Source: Notamacropus eugenii (taxonomy: Eukaryota > Chordata > Mammalia > Diprotodontia > Macropodidae). Taken from it: DNA of 64,000 nt. The position numbers and the translations under genes were made by a program. Below the pieces are notes generated by a model. The model was given only the letters and a program-made list of their open reading frames with translations, made no database searches and was not told the origin of the DNA. Within the stretch, counting starts at the first letter, position 1. Each line of letters opens with the position of its first letter. The stretch covers positions 14,288,479-14,352,478 of the forward strand of contig NC_092872.1 in NCBI RefSeq assembly GCF_028372415.1, given 5' to 3'. Shown one piece after another: positions 10,485 to 21,190 of this stretch.

Positions 10485-10740
10485 AATTCAGTCTAGCAAA
10501 CATTTAGCAAGTACTTATTATGTGCAAGGTGTTATGCCGAATACTGGGGACACAGATTAAACCTTGACATGTTCCCTGTCCTCACGTTGTTGACATTCTA
10601 CTGGGGAGGGTAAATGGGATACAACATGTATACGGATAGGTATAATACAGGGTACAGGTATGAAGTACAGAGATGGAAAGGAGATAGAAAAAATGTTTTA
10701 GGAATATTTGGGAGGGGGAGGGAATAGTCTTGTCAATAAT
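10485..10740 (-). repeat. L2 3'-end remnant, antisense
   Basis: 'agcaagtacttattatgtgc' then 'ctgtcctcacgttgttgac' and 'attctactggggagggtaaa'. Confidence 0.6.
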
Positions 10741-10889
10741 ATATCCTTACTTATATCAGTGATGAGATATCCTTAATAAATGATGGCTGGGGTGGTAAAG
10801 TCCTGGGTTCCAGTCTTGCCCCTTGTCATATATTAGCTAACTGACCAAGGACAAGTGATTTAATTACTCAGTGCTCTCTAAAACTCTAG

Positions 10890-11143
10890 GAGGGCAGCTA
10901 GGTGTCACAGTGGGTAGAGTATTGGGTTTGGAATCAGGAAGACTCATTTTCCCGAGTTCAAATCTGGCCTCAGACACTCCCTAGTTATGTGACCCTGGGA
11001 AAGTCACTTAACCCTGTGTGCCTTAGTTCTTCATCTGTAAAATGTGCTGGAGAAGGAAATGGCCAACCACTTCAGTATTTCTGCCAAGAAACCCCCTTAA
11101 TGGGGTCATGAAAAGTCAGAAATGACTGAAAAGACTTAACAGT
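10890..11143 (+). repeat. Full-length WALLSI-type SINE
   Basis: Head 'gggcagctaggtgtcacagt', B-box 'gagttcaaatc', middle 'gaccctgggaaagtcactta', tail 'ctggagaaggaaatggcc', 'ggggtcatgaaaagtcagaa' and 'gactgaaaagact'. Confidence 0.9.
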
Positions 11144-12330
11144 CAAAAAGCTCTAAAGGAAAGATAAGTTGCCGATGTAAATCAACAGAGAGCTTTTCTA
11201 CATCCGTGGATATATCAATGGATAGGTCTCCACTGATCCCTCCCCCTTCCCAAAAATGTCCTTAATCTTCTTTTTTCATCACCTATATCTACTGTAAATG
11301 CCAATCACGTTGTGCCACAGTATGGGAGAACGTCCCATCTTTTGAAGAGTCTGGTTTAGCTAGGACTCATCATCACCTGTGGCATTTTCCCCACTTTCCC
11401 ACGCCCCCTGCTGGTAGAAACTAGCCTTGCATCCAGCTTTCACTTTCACCTCACCCAAGCCTGGGTGCTTGGTTCGGTGTAGGAGGCAGTCTGGCTTCCT
11501 GGGAGCTGCTGAGAGCTCACCTGTCAGCCCTGGCTCCAGTGACTCCACAGCCTCATGGAAGATGTTCTACAGAAAATGTAAGTACCTGGCATTTCAGGAA
11601 AATCCTTCTTCTGACGAGTTAGCCAAGGACAAGTTCAAAGGCTTTTTTCCCCAAGTCTCGGAGGTTTGCTAGTTAGGGAGACAATGGAAATGATATGGAC
11701 GTTTTACAGAGAAAGGTCAAATGCTTTTTTCTTCCTTCCAAAGTTCTTTTGAACATCCCCCTCCCCCCAGTATTTTTTTTTTTTTTTGGTGATTGTTTGA
11801 GGGAGCTTTGTCCTTTCCTCATTCTTTAGTGTTATTTTCTCCCTAGATCTATTTTCTTGACATTTGTCGAGATTTCACTAAACAAACCTCCTATTGTGCT
11901 GGGGTAGTGAAAGAATCCTCTGATTTGTTCTTCAAGTTAAGCAGCTGTGGCAAGAGACTTCTTTTTCTTGATCCCAATCTTAACTTGCTCAGGCTTTAAG
12001 GTGGTCCCATAACTCTAGTGTTCAGGATTGAGTGAGTAAAGTCCAGTCTGCCCTTTTCCATACAACCCATGATTTTATAGACCTAGACCAAAAGTTCACA
12101 CCTGAGTTTATGGTTAAACTTGCCAACCAGACTAAGGAGACACAACCCAAAGAGCAGGCTCTCTGCCCTCCTCTTTGCGATCCTGTGTCTGGGCTGTGGG
12201 CTGAAACAATCTGAAGAATGGAGGGGTTGACAGGTATGACTGCCCTTCAGTAGTGTGGGAGGCCACACTGTTGACATTTGGGTGCCCAGGTTCTGGTATG
12301 TTTAAAATCATTGCATTTCGTATACCTCCT
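11144..12330. other. Unassigned sequence
   Basis: A poly(T) run at about 11771-11788. A donor-like AAAAT|GTAAGT sits at about 11579 but no matching acceptor, family or promoter was found, so no exon is called. Confidence 0.35.
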
Positions 12331-12337
12331 TTGGTCT

Positions 12338-12530
12338 GCAGATCATAGGCTCATAGAAAGCTAGAAGGGACCTCAGCAGCCATCTAATCCAGCCCCTTGG
12401 TTTTAGATGTGAGGAAATTGAGCCCCAGAAGGTTTAGTGACTTGCCCAAGGTTACACAACTCACAAGTATCAGAGGTGGAATTTGAATCCAGATTCTCTG
12501 ATGTTAGGGCCAAGGCTCTTGGACCACCAT
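12338..12530 (-). repeat. THER/MIR-type CORE-SINE, antisense
   Basis: 'ctagaagggacctcagcagc', 'gtgaggaaattgagccccag', 'agtgacttgcccaaggttac', 'tttgaatccagattctctga'. Confidence 0.85.
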
Positions 12531-12737
12531 GGCACTTGGACCTCATCTCAGGCTATTTGGGCAAGCAAAAAGAGCTTGCAATGTAATTCTCCTGCTAGTT
12601 GCCATTTCCTGCAGCTATGGGTAGACGGAGAAATCCTCTCCTCATCTCTCTTAGGACACTTTTCTCTGGAAGTCCAAGAGAGAGGAAACACTGAAAGGAA
12701 AGAGGGAAAAGAAAGGAAACTGAGGCTCAGGGACATT

Positions 12738-12868
12738 AAGTGAGAAGCAGCATGGTACAAGGAAAAGAACACTGTATTTGGAGTCAGAGGATTAGAGTTT
12801 GAATCTTGCCTCTGATGTATGTTACTGGTGTGATTTTAGGCAAAGCTCTTAAACTTCCTTTGACCGAT
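12738..12868 (+). repeat. CORE-SINE fragment
   Basis: 'cagcatggtacaaggaaaag', 'gtttgaatcttgcctctgat', 'ttttaggcaaagctctt'. Confidence 0.7.
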
Positions 12869-12918
12869 AGGTCAGTATCTCCTGATAGGAGAAAAAGGCT
12901 TACTAAACCCTGTTCTAG

Positions 12919-13390
12919 AAATGTTCTTTCATTCACAAAAATAAGGCTGTGAATATAAACTAGCTAACTTTTTTCTCAGGGATTTAGTGTAATGACTGGT
13001 GTTTTCATATCCAGAAATCAACTAACATCTATTAAACACCCACTATTTGCAGGCACTGAGCAACAAGTACAGAGAATTAAAGAATTCCCATTTATAAGGA
13101 ATCCACATTCTAATGGGGGGAACAAGAAGTACATATGGTAACACACAAAAAGTTCTTTTATTCACAAAAATAAGGCTGTAAACATAGGCAGACCAACTTA
13201 TTTCTCAAGGGTTTGGGGTAATGACCGGTATTTTTGTTATCAAGCAATCAACCAGCATTTATTAAGTACCACTTAGTGCCAAGCACTGAGTTAGCTATTG
13301 GGGAGACAAGTCCAGAGAATTAAATAATCCCTATTTGCAAGGAGCCCACATTCTAATGGGAGAGACAGAAAAGTACAGATAGAAACATAT
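12919..13390. repeat. Diverged tandem duplication, two units of about 230 bp
   Basis: Unit 1 (12919-13143) and unit 2 (13148-13390) share 'attcacaaaaataaggctgt', 'gtaatgac', 'agagaattaaa' and 'cacattctaatggg' in the same order. Each unit includes an antisense L2-like tail ('caagcactgag', 'ctaatgggagagac'). Confidence 0.8.
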
Positions 13391-13454
13391 GCAGCATATA
13401 TACAAAGTGAAAAATACAAACTGGTTAAATTCAAACTAGCAGTTGGGGGATCAA

Positions 13455-13690
13455 AAATCAGTATTTTAAGTCTACAAAGTGCTTTATTAAGCCTATTAAC
13501 CTTATAGATAATTCTGTGAGACAGATACTAGAGATATTGTCACCCTCATTCTGCAGATGGGAAAACAGGCCCAGAGAAAGTAAATGAATTGTTCCCTGGT
13601 GATATACTAGTAGATGTCAGAACGAAGGTCTGAGGGAAGGTCTTCGTGGCCATATTTTGTACTCTACTCTTTACACCACACTACCTCAAT
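13455..13690 (-). repeat. MIR-type SINE, antisense
   Basis: 'ctacaaagtgctttattaag', 'ctgcagatgggaaaacaggc', 'gatatactagtagatgtcag', 'tctttacaccacactacctc'. Confidence 0.7.
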
Positions 13691-14159
13691 ATAAAAAAAC
13701 ATCAGTCTCTGTGGCTGAAAATTCTGTCCACCAGAGTCCTTCCTACCTTAAACAAAATCGAACCCCTTTGCCAAAATATACCTGAATAACTCAAAAGATC
13801 CAGAAGAATCAACATACATATCCATTCTCTTAGGAGAGGAGGCACTCTAGTTAGCCTTAATTCCTATAAACCTGAATCTTTCCTTCTCTCCCATTCAAGT
13901 CCTTTTCTTCTTGGAGTAGCATTAGATTTACTTGTCCGCCCCAATGTGAAAAGTTATAAATGGGAGGCCTGTCAGTAACTGACTCTAGAAAGACCTTGCT
14001 TGAATCATTCAGAGACAAACCCCACAATAATGCCCTTGATCCAGATCCTTCTCTGACCTTGGGGCTGCCATCTCTAGGCTTTGATTAGTATCCAGACTGA
14101 CCTCTCCTGGGATGGAATGAAAATGGTGAAATTTTCTGTCTCCACTCCCACCCCCCATT

Positions 14160-14260
14160 TTTCAGAGAAGGGAGTTGGAGGCCCAGAGAAGGAAAGAGAC
14201 TTACCCAGGATCACACATGTAATTCATAATTAAGGCAGGACTAAAATTTAGGGTAAAGAT
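14160..14260 (-). repeat. MIR-type SINE fragment, antisense
   Basis: 'gaggcccagagaaggaaaga' and 'acttacccaggatcacacat'. Confidence 0.6.
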
Positions 14261-14447
14261 TTATCAGTCTGGAGACCCTGAGGCACTCTTGCTTTGCATT
14301 CATAGCGATTAATGAAGATTCTCCCAGTCTCTGATACAAGTATGGAAGACAGGCCAATGGGTGATTTTTCCTTGGATGTACCAAAAAGGTGTGAACCAGG
14401 CACTGTAGTCTACTGAGCACTAGCCTGGACTCACCTTGTATCTATAC

Positions 14448-14698
14448 TTCAAGTTGTTGTTGATCCATTGTATGTGACTCTTTGTGATGTGATTTGGGGT
14501 TTTCTTGGCAGATATTGTAGTGGTTTGCCATTTGGTTCTCCAGCTCACTTTACAGATGGGGAAACTGAGGCAAACAGGGTTAACTGACTTGCCTAGGGTC
14601 ATGCAGCTAATAAGTGTCTGAGACCAAATTTGAATTCAGGAAGATGGGTCTTCCTGAGCCAGGCCTGGCACTCTATCCACTGCTCCACCTAGCTTCCC
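14448..14698 (-). repeat. WALLSI-type SINE, antisense
   Basis: Antisense RTE-like tail 'ttggggttttcttggcagat', 'agtggtttgccatttggttc', 'gaaactgaggcaaacagggt', and antisense head 'tatccactgctccacctagc'. Confidence 0.9.
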
Positions 14699-14767
14699 CA
14701 AGGCACTTCAAGGACACTAATCAAAAAGAAAAAAGACATGATGACAACCACAGATTTGAAGATAGGA

Positions 14768-14935
14768 CATGTCAGGAGCCCTAGGTTCCAGTCCTCCCTC
14801 AATTGCTAACTACATGTAAGTGTGACCTGTTTCTTAGCAAGCCACTTTCTCCTTGTACCTTACTTTCAGCCTTTGTTAAATGGGGATAGCAATCCCTGAT
14901 TTGGCTTATTCCTAGAGTAATTATGAAAAGGTTAT
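14768..14935 (+). repeat. CORE-SINE fragment
   Basis: 'ccctaggttccagtcctccc', 'cttagcaagccactttctcc', 'tttgttaaatggggatagca'. Confidence 0.65.
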
Positions 14936-14989
14936 AGTAACTTAAAGGGATTATTAATGTTTCTCTTCCAGCCTTCATCCAAGGCTAAC

Positions 14990-15365
14990 ATGGTATAATG
15001 AAAATATTGGTGCACACGGAATCATCAGAACTGGGTTAAAATTTTGGTTCTTCCACTTACTATCTGTACGACCTTAACCTCTCTGGGCCTCAGTTTCCAA
15101 AGTATTAAAAAAAGCATCAGACTAGATCAGAGGTATCAAACAGGAAGCCTGTGGGTCACAGGTAGTCTGTAACATTCCTAAATACAATCCCAAATTGGGA
15201 AATAGTTAACAAAATAAATGAAAGTACAATAAAACATAGATACTATTACTATGTGGTTTTCTAATTCAACACGTGGCCACAGAGGTCCTTATATGCAGTT
15301 TCTTTTTGAGTTTGAGATCACTGGTCCAGATGTCCTCAAAGGGTCTGTCTCCTTGTAACCATAGC
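14990..15365 (+). repeat. CORE-SINE split by a hAT-like element
   Basis: 5' part 14990-15127 ('acatggtataatgaaaatat' to 'agcatcagactagat'); the expected continuation 'gtcctcaaagggtc' resumes after the insertion at about 15331. Confidence 0.7.
15128..15323. mobile_element. hAT-like nonautonomous DNA element
   Basis: Ends are inverted: CAGAGGTATCAAA at the left, TTTGAGATCACTG at the right. Flanking 8-mers GACTAGAT and GTCCAGAT (6 of 8 identical) fit a decayed hAT target duplication. A relative lies at about 28790-28927. It encodes nothing. Confidence 0.7.
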
Positions 15366-15789
15366 ACTACCTGATGGGCCACCTTGCTAAGCATCTCTGT
15401 GGTAGGGCCATCTACTGCCACAGGAAACTTATCCTGACATGGATTGCCTCATGGTTTCTACTGAAGAAAGAAGAGGTGTTTTTTTTTAAAGTTGCTTTAA
15501 TTGCTTCTTTCAGTTTAGAAAATATGAACTCTAGACCCCAGCCTTCCTTAGTATTGACAATCCAACTCTCTTGCCTGCCTCTCATCTCTGTCTTGTATAA
15601 GAAATCAATGAGAATAAGCTTCTAATCCTGCAGTTAACATCAACTGGTCATGTAAGCACAAATCAAATGTGCCTATTTTGTGTTTGGAACACAAAAGAAG
15701 GCACAGAAGTTATCATCAACTATTGGAATTAAAAGCAAATTTTGTTTTTAGAAAACACAACGAATTTCTTTCAACAGCTAGCGACTCAT

Positions 15790-15915
15790 CGACTGTCAGA
15801 GTTGGAAACGATCTCAGAGATGACCTTGTTCAAACCCTTTCATTTTTCATTTTCTGAGGCCCAGAAAGGGAGAGGCTTGCTGAAAGTCACCAAGTAAATT
15901 AATAACACTTGGGAA
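15790..15915 (-). repeat. THER/MIR-type SINE fragment, antisense
   Basis: 'gagttggaaacgatctcaga', 'gaggcccagaaagggagagg', 'gctgaaagtcaccaag'. Confidence 0.7.
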
Positions 15916-16357
15916 TAGTCCCCAGGTCTCTTGATTCCTGTTGATTCTCTTTCCCCGTGCATATGCTGAAGTGATGTCCATTTTCCCAGATGTGGGCAGA
16001 AGGTGACAGGTGGGAGGAACATAAGCAGGGGTGTGCCAGAAGCAGCTCCAAAGGTTCTTGGATTGTTAAGTTTTCCAGATGAGCATTTACACCCCAGAAA
16101 CTGGCAAGTGCTACAAAATAGTGCTTCATTAATTGTTTTGTTGATTGACTAAATGTAAATAAGTCAAGGTGAAAATATTATTAATGCAGATTAAACTTAA
16201 AAAGAATTTGTGCCTTTTTAGAGAGCTGATTGTTAAATAATTTGGCACTGGTGGACCTGGTTTCAAATCCTGTTTATACTGTATGACCTTGGAAAAGTAA
16301 TTTATCATCTCTGGGCCTCAGTTTCCTGCCCTATAAAATGAAGTGGTTGGACCATAT

Positions 16358-16828
16358 CAGGCGGTCTTAACCTTTTTTGTGACATGGACCCCTTTGGCAG
16401 TCTGATGTAACTTTTGAATTCAGAGCAATGTTTTTAAATGTATAAAACCTTAAAAAACGGGGTGGGGGGTGAAGCATCTAGGTGGTACAGTGGATAGAGT
16501 GCTGCACTTGGATTCAGGAAAACTCATCTTCCTGATTTCAAATCTGCCCTCAGCTGAGTGACCCTAGGCAAGTCATTTCATCCTGTTTGCCTCTGTTAAA
16601 TAAGCTGGAGAAGGAAATGGCAAACCACTCCAGTATCTCTGCCAAGAAAATTCCAAATGGGGTCATGAAGAGTCAGACGTGACTGAACAAAAACATTTTT
16701 TGAAATGTAGGATTTTTATAAAGGAAATCAAAAGTTAATGAAAATAAAGATGTCATTTTTTTCCCTATCCAAGTTCATAGTTACCCTGAAATCTATCCAT
16801 AGACTTCTTGAGGGCCTATGGACTGAAT
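16358..16828. mobile_element. hAT-like nonautonomous element, interrupted by a SINE
   Basis: Left end CAGGCGGTCTTAACC, then 'catggacccctttggcagtc', shared with the element at 21716-21963. The sequence stops at about 16466 and resumes at about 16695. The right end is blurred. Confidence 0.65.
16467..16694 (+). repeat. WALLSI-type SINE inside the hAT-like element
   Basis: 'catctaggtggtacagtgga', 'gaccctaggcaagtcatttc', 'ctggagaaggaaatggcaaa', 'ggggtcatgaagagtcagac', 'gtgactgaacaaaaaca'. Confidence 0.9.
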
Positions 16829-17354
16829 GATCTCTGTATAGTTCCTTCCCAGCTCCATATTTCTGCTCCTTTGATTATTCAGGGCACATTAGATGGCTCA
16901 GTCTAGATTTACAATTCAAGTCATAACTCAATTTTCAAGATTTCCACATTTGATGAAAGAGTTCGATAGGGTCAGCTTCCCATTATCCCAGGTACAATCA
17001 CAGACAATTGGTGAATTTTTTTATGTTTGAGCTATCTTTGGTTTTCTTAGAAACACTCTCCCCAACCTGAAATCAGTGCGAGATTTTCTGGTGAATGACC
17101 TGACCTTATTTGCTTTTATGACAGGGAATGAGAGAAAGCTCCTCAGGAGGTGGAATGAGTCCATTGTGAGCTATTAGAGTGAGCACTGCCCCACAGCACT
17201 GAGGCTGGCCTCAGTGAGCATGCTTAGGGACACACAGACTTGATACCTGGTCCTTCTAAGGCTGAACTCCCCTCCTTGTTATTCTGCTCACACCACAGGA
17301 TGCTAACATGTATGGTACCATGGCATCTGTTACAACTTGGTCTGGGATTAGAAT

Positions 17355-17640
17355 ACCAGGATCCTAGATCTAGGGCCGGAAAGAGCCTCAGAGGTCATCT
17401 AGACAAACCCCTCATTTTGCAGATGAGGAAACAGGTTGAGAAATTTGCAAAAGGTCAAAGAGACCTTGAATCCACATCTGCTTCTTGAGCCACTGTTCAT
17501 TCTACTTGTCTAGTCCTTGTTGTACATGACCTTGGCAGGACCCCCTCTTCCCTTGGCCTTACTTTCTTCCTTTGTATAAAACGAGGGCAGGACTAGAAGG
17601 TCCCTAAGGCTTCCCTTACACCTCCCAGAGACAATGTTTT
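17355..17640. repeat. THER-type SINE (antisense) joined to a sense CORE-SINE 3' half
   Basis: 17355-17515 reads 'gaaagagcctcagaggtcat', 'ttttgcagatgaggaaacag'; 17515-17640 reads sense 'gtacatgaccttggcaggac', 'gactagaaggtccctaagg'. Confidence 0.7.
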
Positions 17641-17884
17641 TCTGCTATGACTCCAGACCCCACCCCAGGCCCCTGCCCCACATACCAGCATGTGGGTGGA
17701 AACTAAATAATGTCACTAGGGTATAATTGCCCAGATCTGAACTTGTATGGCAAAGTAAGGTGAGGAAACTTGTTTCCTGGACTCTTTTCTGAATGCACCA
17801 TTTAATATGCCGATCGTGACTGTCAATGATGCCCTCAGTTTTATTTATAAGTTCCTTGGTGTGCCTACTGGGCCATGCTCTGCT

Positions 17885-18080
17885 TCTAGCAATGTAGTGG
17901 AAAGAACGCTGAATTTGGAGCCAGAGGACCTAAGCCTATGTTCCAGCTTTGCTACTTCCACTTTTGTGATCTTGGACAAATCACTTCCTCTCAGTGGGCC
18001 TCAGTTTCCTTATCTGTAAAATGAAGAGGGTGGACTAGAATATCTCTAAAGTCCCTTCCAACTTTAAATCTTATGATCCT
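17885..18080 (+). repeat. CORE-SINE
   Basis: 'agcaatgtagtggaaagaac', 'tgatcttggacaaatcactt', 'cctcagtttccttatctgta', 'tctctaaagtcccttccaac'. Confidence 0.85.
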
Positions 18081-18165
18081 ATTTTTTTTCCCAGTTCCCC
18101 ATCATTCTTTTTGGAGCAAGGCCATGTGACATGGGGGCAAAGAGTTCTGGGCAGAGAGTCAAGTA

Positions 18166-18650
18166 CTGGGGGGGGGTTTTCCCCTTTAAATTTATTTTAT
18201 TTTCAATTTAGGGAACGAAACAAGCATTTCCATAACAACACAATAAAAAAGATGTTTGCATATGAAACTGCCGATCTATCGTGTACAACTTGCTATTCCC
18301 TCCAAATATACAACAGTTATCATGTAAATTTCTTTTTTCCCTTTTTTCTTCCCTCCCCTACTCTACAGATGGCTACCATGAGACACAAATAGATATACAG
18401 ATATATACACATCTATATATATGTAAAATTATTCTATACATACTTCAATTAATCAGTTCTTTTTCTGGATGCAGATAGTGTCTCTTTTCATATGTCCTTT
18501 ATTTTTAATTTGTGTATTTATAATAGTCAAAATGACTTACTTGCTCAAAGTCATTCTTCAGACAATATTGCTATTACTGTACATACGATATTCTCTTGGT
18601 TCTTCTCACTTTACCCTTCATTATTTCCTGCAACTCTTTCCATAACTCAA
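18166..18650 (-). repeat. L1 3' end, antisense, older subfamily
   Basis: 'gaaacaagcatttccataac' and 'atggctaccatgagacacaa' recur at 44065-44430. Near 18590 'ttctcttggttcttctcac' matches the antisense of the L1 ORF2 end. It is 5'-truncated. Confidence 0.75.
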
Positions 18651-18995
18651 GTCAAGCCATCATCTTGATGTCATGCTCCTCTTCAGCAACGAAGGAAAAA
18701 CACAACCTGGGCCATCCCTTGAGTAACTACTTAAAGAAACCTATTCATTGAATGGGTGTATTTCATTCAAAGTGAGAATGTAATAAGACCTTAGCCTGAA
18801 AGGGCCAGGATCTCCCATCGCATCCTGAGCCTTCTCCAGTCATCCTGATGAATATCAGGTCACTGGACCCAGATGGTTGAGGAGAAGAAAGTGAGGCTGG
18901 TGACCTTGCACAGCCCTCCCTCACTCAAATCAAAGTCAACTGTAAGTCATGTCATCATTTTGATGTAACGGTCCTCTTCGAGAATGAAGGGCAAA
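18650..18995 (+). repeat. RTE-like or related dispersed repeat
   Basis: 'tcatcctgatgaatatcagg', 'tcactggacccagatggttg', 'tgaccttgcacagccctccc', 'gaatgaagggcaaacacaaa'. The same order recurs at 40825-41012. An extra copy of the tail lies at 18650-18700. The RTE assignment is from memory. Confidence 0.6.
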
Positions 18996-19267
18996 CACAA
19001 AAGGATAAATGAACTCATCATTTTTTATAGCACAGTAGTTCTTCATGTATGAAGACTAGAGGATCTTTAAGGCTTTTCTGGCTCTTGTGTATTGGTAAGG
19101 TTATACTCTCAGGAGTCATAGAAACCTTTCAACATAAGGATGACGTTGTGAAATCAGCTCAGAGCTGGAAGTCTGGAAACTCAGGTTCTCATCTTGGCTC
19201 TGCCCTGAAAATCGGTATGAGTTTGGACGACTCCCTGGGCCACCTCGGTTTCCTTCTGTCTACAAAG

Positions 19268-19340
19268 ACCATAGGCATTTAGAGAAGGAAGGGACTTTAG
19301 AGATCATCTAGTGTCCCTTCCTTCTCTAAATGCCTATGGT
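19268..19340. repeat. Perfect 28-bp inverted repeat (hairpin)
   Basis: Arms 19268-19295 and 19313-19340 are exact reverse complements around a 17-base loop. The left arm and loop ('agaaggaagggacttt', 'agatcatctagt') resemble the THER-type SINE body, so the right arm looks like an inverted copy of it. Confidence 0.95.
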
Positions 19341-19344
19341 TCTC

Positions 19345-19925
19345 TGTGGTTTTAACAAGGTTGATTTGGGGGGAGGGAGGTATTGGAAGAGGGTTTGCTC
19401 TTGTGTTAATATTTGCTCAGATAGCTGCTTATAAAAGGCAGTTATTGCTTCCTTTTATCTTAACAGGCTAATCTTTCATTATTCAGTGTTTCCTGCAACT
19501 TTTTTTTTTTTTATGAATGTGTTACACGAAGTAGGTAGAGAGTATTCAGAGCACTCATGGCTTATGGCCAGTGCTAGGGTTTGGTATCTCTTGGGTGTGG
19601 CTACATATAGGCTGGTTTAGAAGGAACTGACTCATGTATAATCCTTCACTTATTTTCCATATTTAGCTTCCCCTTTTTGAGTTAACTTTCCAAGTAGCCA
19701 CATGCACCCTGGGCACCCTTACTCAAGAGAATTTTTCTCTTCCTCTGCAGGTGAGGCCTCTGGGTCTCCACTCTACCCAGATGGGTTACTAGAGCTGGGA
19801 TTATAAAGGATCCCTCTTCAGCAAATCTGTTAATCCTAAAACTGTAAGAGTTACCAGACTTCCAGCCCTCTCTCTGCCTGACACAGGGCTCTAAGCCACA
19901 GAATTCCTGATAAGAAGAGACTGCT
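19345..19925. other. Unassigned sequence
   Basis: A poly(T) run at about 19500-19512; otherwise no recognised repeat, exon or conserved motif. Confidence 0.35.
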
Positions 19926-20110
19926 GGGTAGTAGTAGAAGATCACTGGACCTGGGTTCAAATTCCATCTTCGATATTTCCATATATGTGACCTTTGGCAC
20001 ACTCGGGCTCTGTAGGCTTCCTTGTTCTTCTTTGCAGCATTGAGAGTGTTGACTTGATGGCTTCTGAGGTCCCTTCCATCTCTGACATCCTGACATTCTC
20101 TAAGAAGGGG
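19926..20110 (+). repeat. CORE-SINE
   Basis: 'cactggacctgggttcaaat', 'tatgtgacctttggcacact', 'gaggtcccttccatctctga'. Confidence 0.75.
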
Positions 20111-20489
20111 GATCCCACTATCTCGCAGGGTAGCCTCTTAGTTCGTTGGACAGCTCCAGTTATGGGAAGTTCTTACCTAGTCTTCTTTATGAGTCTAAGA
20201 TGTCAGCGAGTAGTCAGGCCATGGTCTGATTTCTCTCCTAGGCATGAGAGATGGTGCTGTGGAGTGTGTTTGAATCTCTGCCCACTGATAGGCAAAAAGA
20301 ATGGGGTGGAGGGGAAGCTGTAAGTGCAGTAAGATGGAAAAGACTACGTAGAGTGGGAGAGGGGAGCAGATCTGGCCGGACAGAGAAAGGCTGGAAGAGG
20401 AGGAGGATTCCAGCAGGTCGGCCAATGCTTGTCTGGGAAGGGACCTAAACTGGGGGGTTAGGGACTGGATGGAGAAGAGGAATCGGCTT

Positions 20490-21190
20490 AAGGTGTGAGG
20501 GCAGCGTCGCTGGGCAGGGTCCCGGGGACCGGGAGAAGGATGGAGGGCAAGATCCCTGGCAGGCGCGGGCCACGGCGGTAATCCGAGGCCGGCTGGGGCG
20601 GAGCGGGCAGGCGGGGGCGGAGCCGGGGGCGGGGATCCCACTGCCCCCGCCCGGCCCCGCCCTGCCCATCCTGGGAAGCCCGGGCCCGGACACCCGCAGG
20701 AAAGTGTGCAGGGCCGGCCCTGTCCGGCTCCTGTGCTGCTGCCGCTGCGGTCACCGTCACCATGTCAGGTCAGTGCAGCCTTCTTGGACTCAGCGCTCCT
20801 GCTGAGCGCAGCGGAGCACAGGCAGGGGCTGGGCCCGGGCCACGGGGTCCCAGGCCGGCCCTGGTACAGCCCCCAGGGCCTGGGGATCGATCGATCGGGA
20901 CTGGGAGAAAGGAACGGGAAGGATCCCGCAGCCGCGCGCTCGCTGGGCTGTGCGGGCGAGCTTGGTTTGTCTGTGCCTGCGCGGGCCCCGGAGAAGAGTG
21001 GGGGGCTGTGCCGGTGGGGAGGCGGGGGTCGTGAGCGCCCCTTCTGGGAGGGAGAGCACAGCCACGTTCCGTCCTAGCCCCACAGTCCTCGGGCCTGGGT
21101 CGGTGTGTTCTGTGTAGGGGTGGGCTTCACCCACCAGCAGCCCCCTAGTGACCGGGGCCGGCTTGGTCACTCGAGCTTGGGCTGGGCACA
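20490..21190. promoter_or_regulatory. CpG island and CARD19 promoter
   Basis: The only dense CpG cluster in the window. GC boxes: GGGGCGGAG (20595-20603), GGGGGCGGAG (20613-20622), GGGGGCGGGG (20625-20634), and reverse boxes CCCCCGCCC (20644-20652) and CCCCGCCC (20655-20662), all within 170 bases of the CARD19 start codon. No TATA box. This fits a housekeeping, dispersed-start promoter. The island spans exon 1 and the start of intron 1. Confidence 0.9.
20762..20768 (+). CDS. CARD19: CARD19 coding exon 1
   Basis: Only seven coding bases: Met, Ser and the first base of Asp3. ATG follows GTCACC, a good initiation context. Donor G|GTCAGT. The 5' UTR start is not fixed; the GC boxes suggest initiation within about 100 bases upstream. 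Confidence 0.95.

Larger units (their letters stand above)
16225..16880 (+). repeat. CORE-SINE carrying a nested double insertion
   Basis: SINE 5' part 16225-16357 ('ctgtatgaccttggaaaagt' to 'gaagtggttggaccatat') and 3' remainder about 16829-16880 ('gatctctgtatagttccttc') flank a hAT-like element. Confidence 0.75.

Noticed and set aside
10890-11143. tRNA-like sequences in several SINEs
   Set aside because: A and B box traces belong to SINE heads; none folds as a complete tRNA gene.
11427-11672. Open frame with a donor-like GTAAGT inside
   Set aside because: No acceptor or promoter pairs with it and the peptide resembles nothing known to me.
20195-20641. Pro-rich 148-codon minus-strand frame and others in the CpG island
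   Set aside because: GC-rich DNA has few stops; the composition is that of promoter sequence, and CARD19 exon 1 is on the opposite strand.
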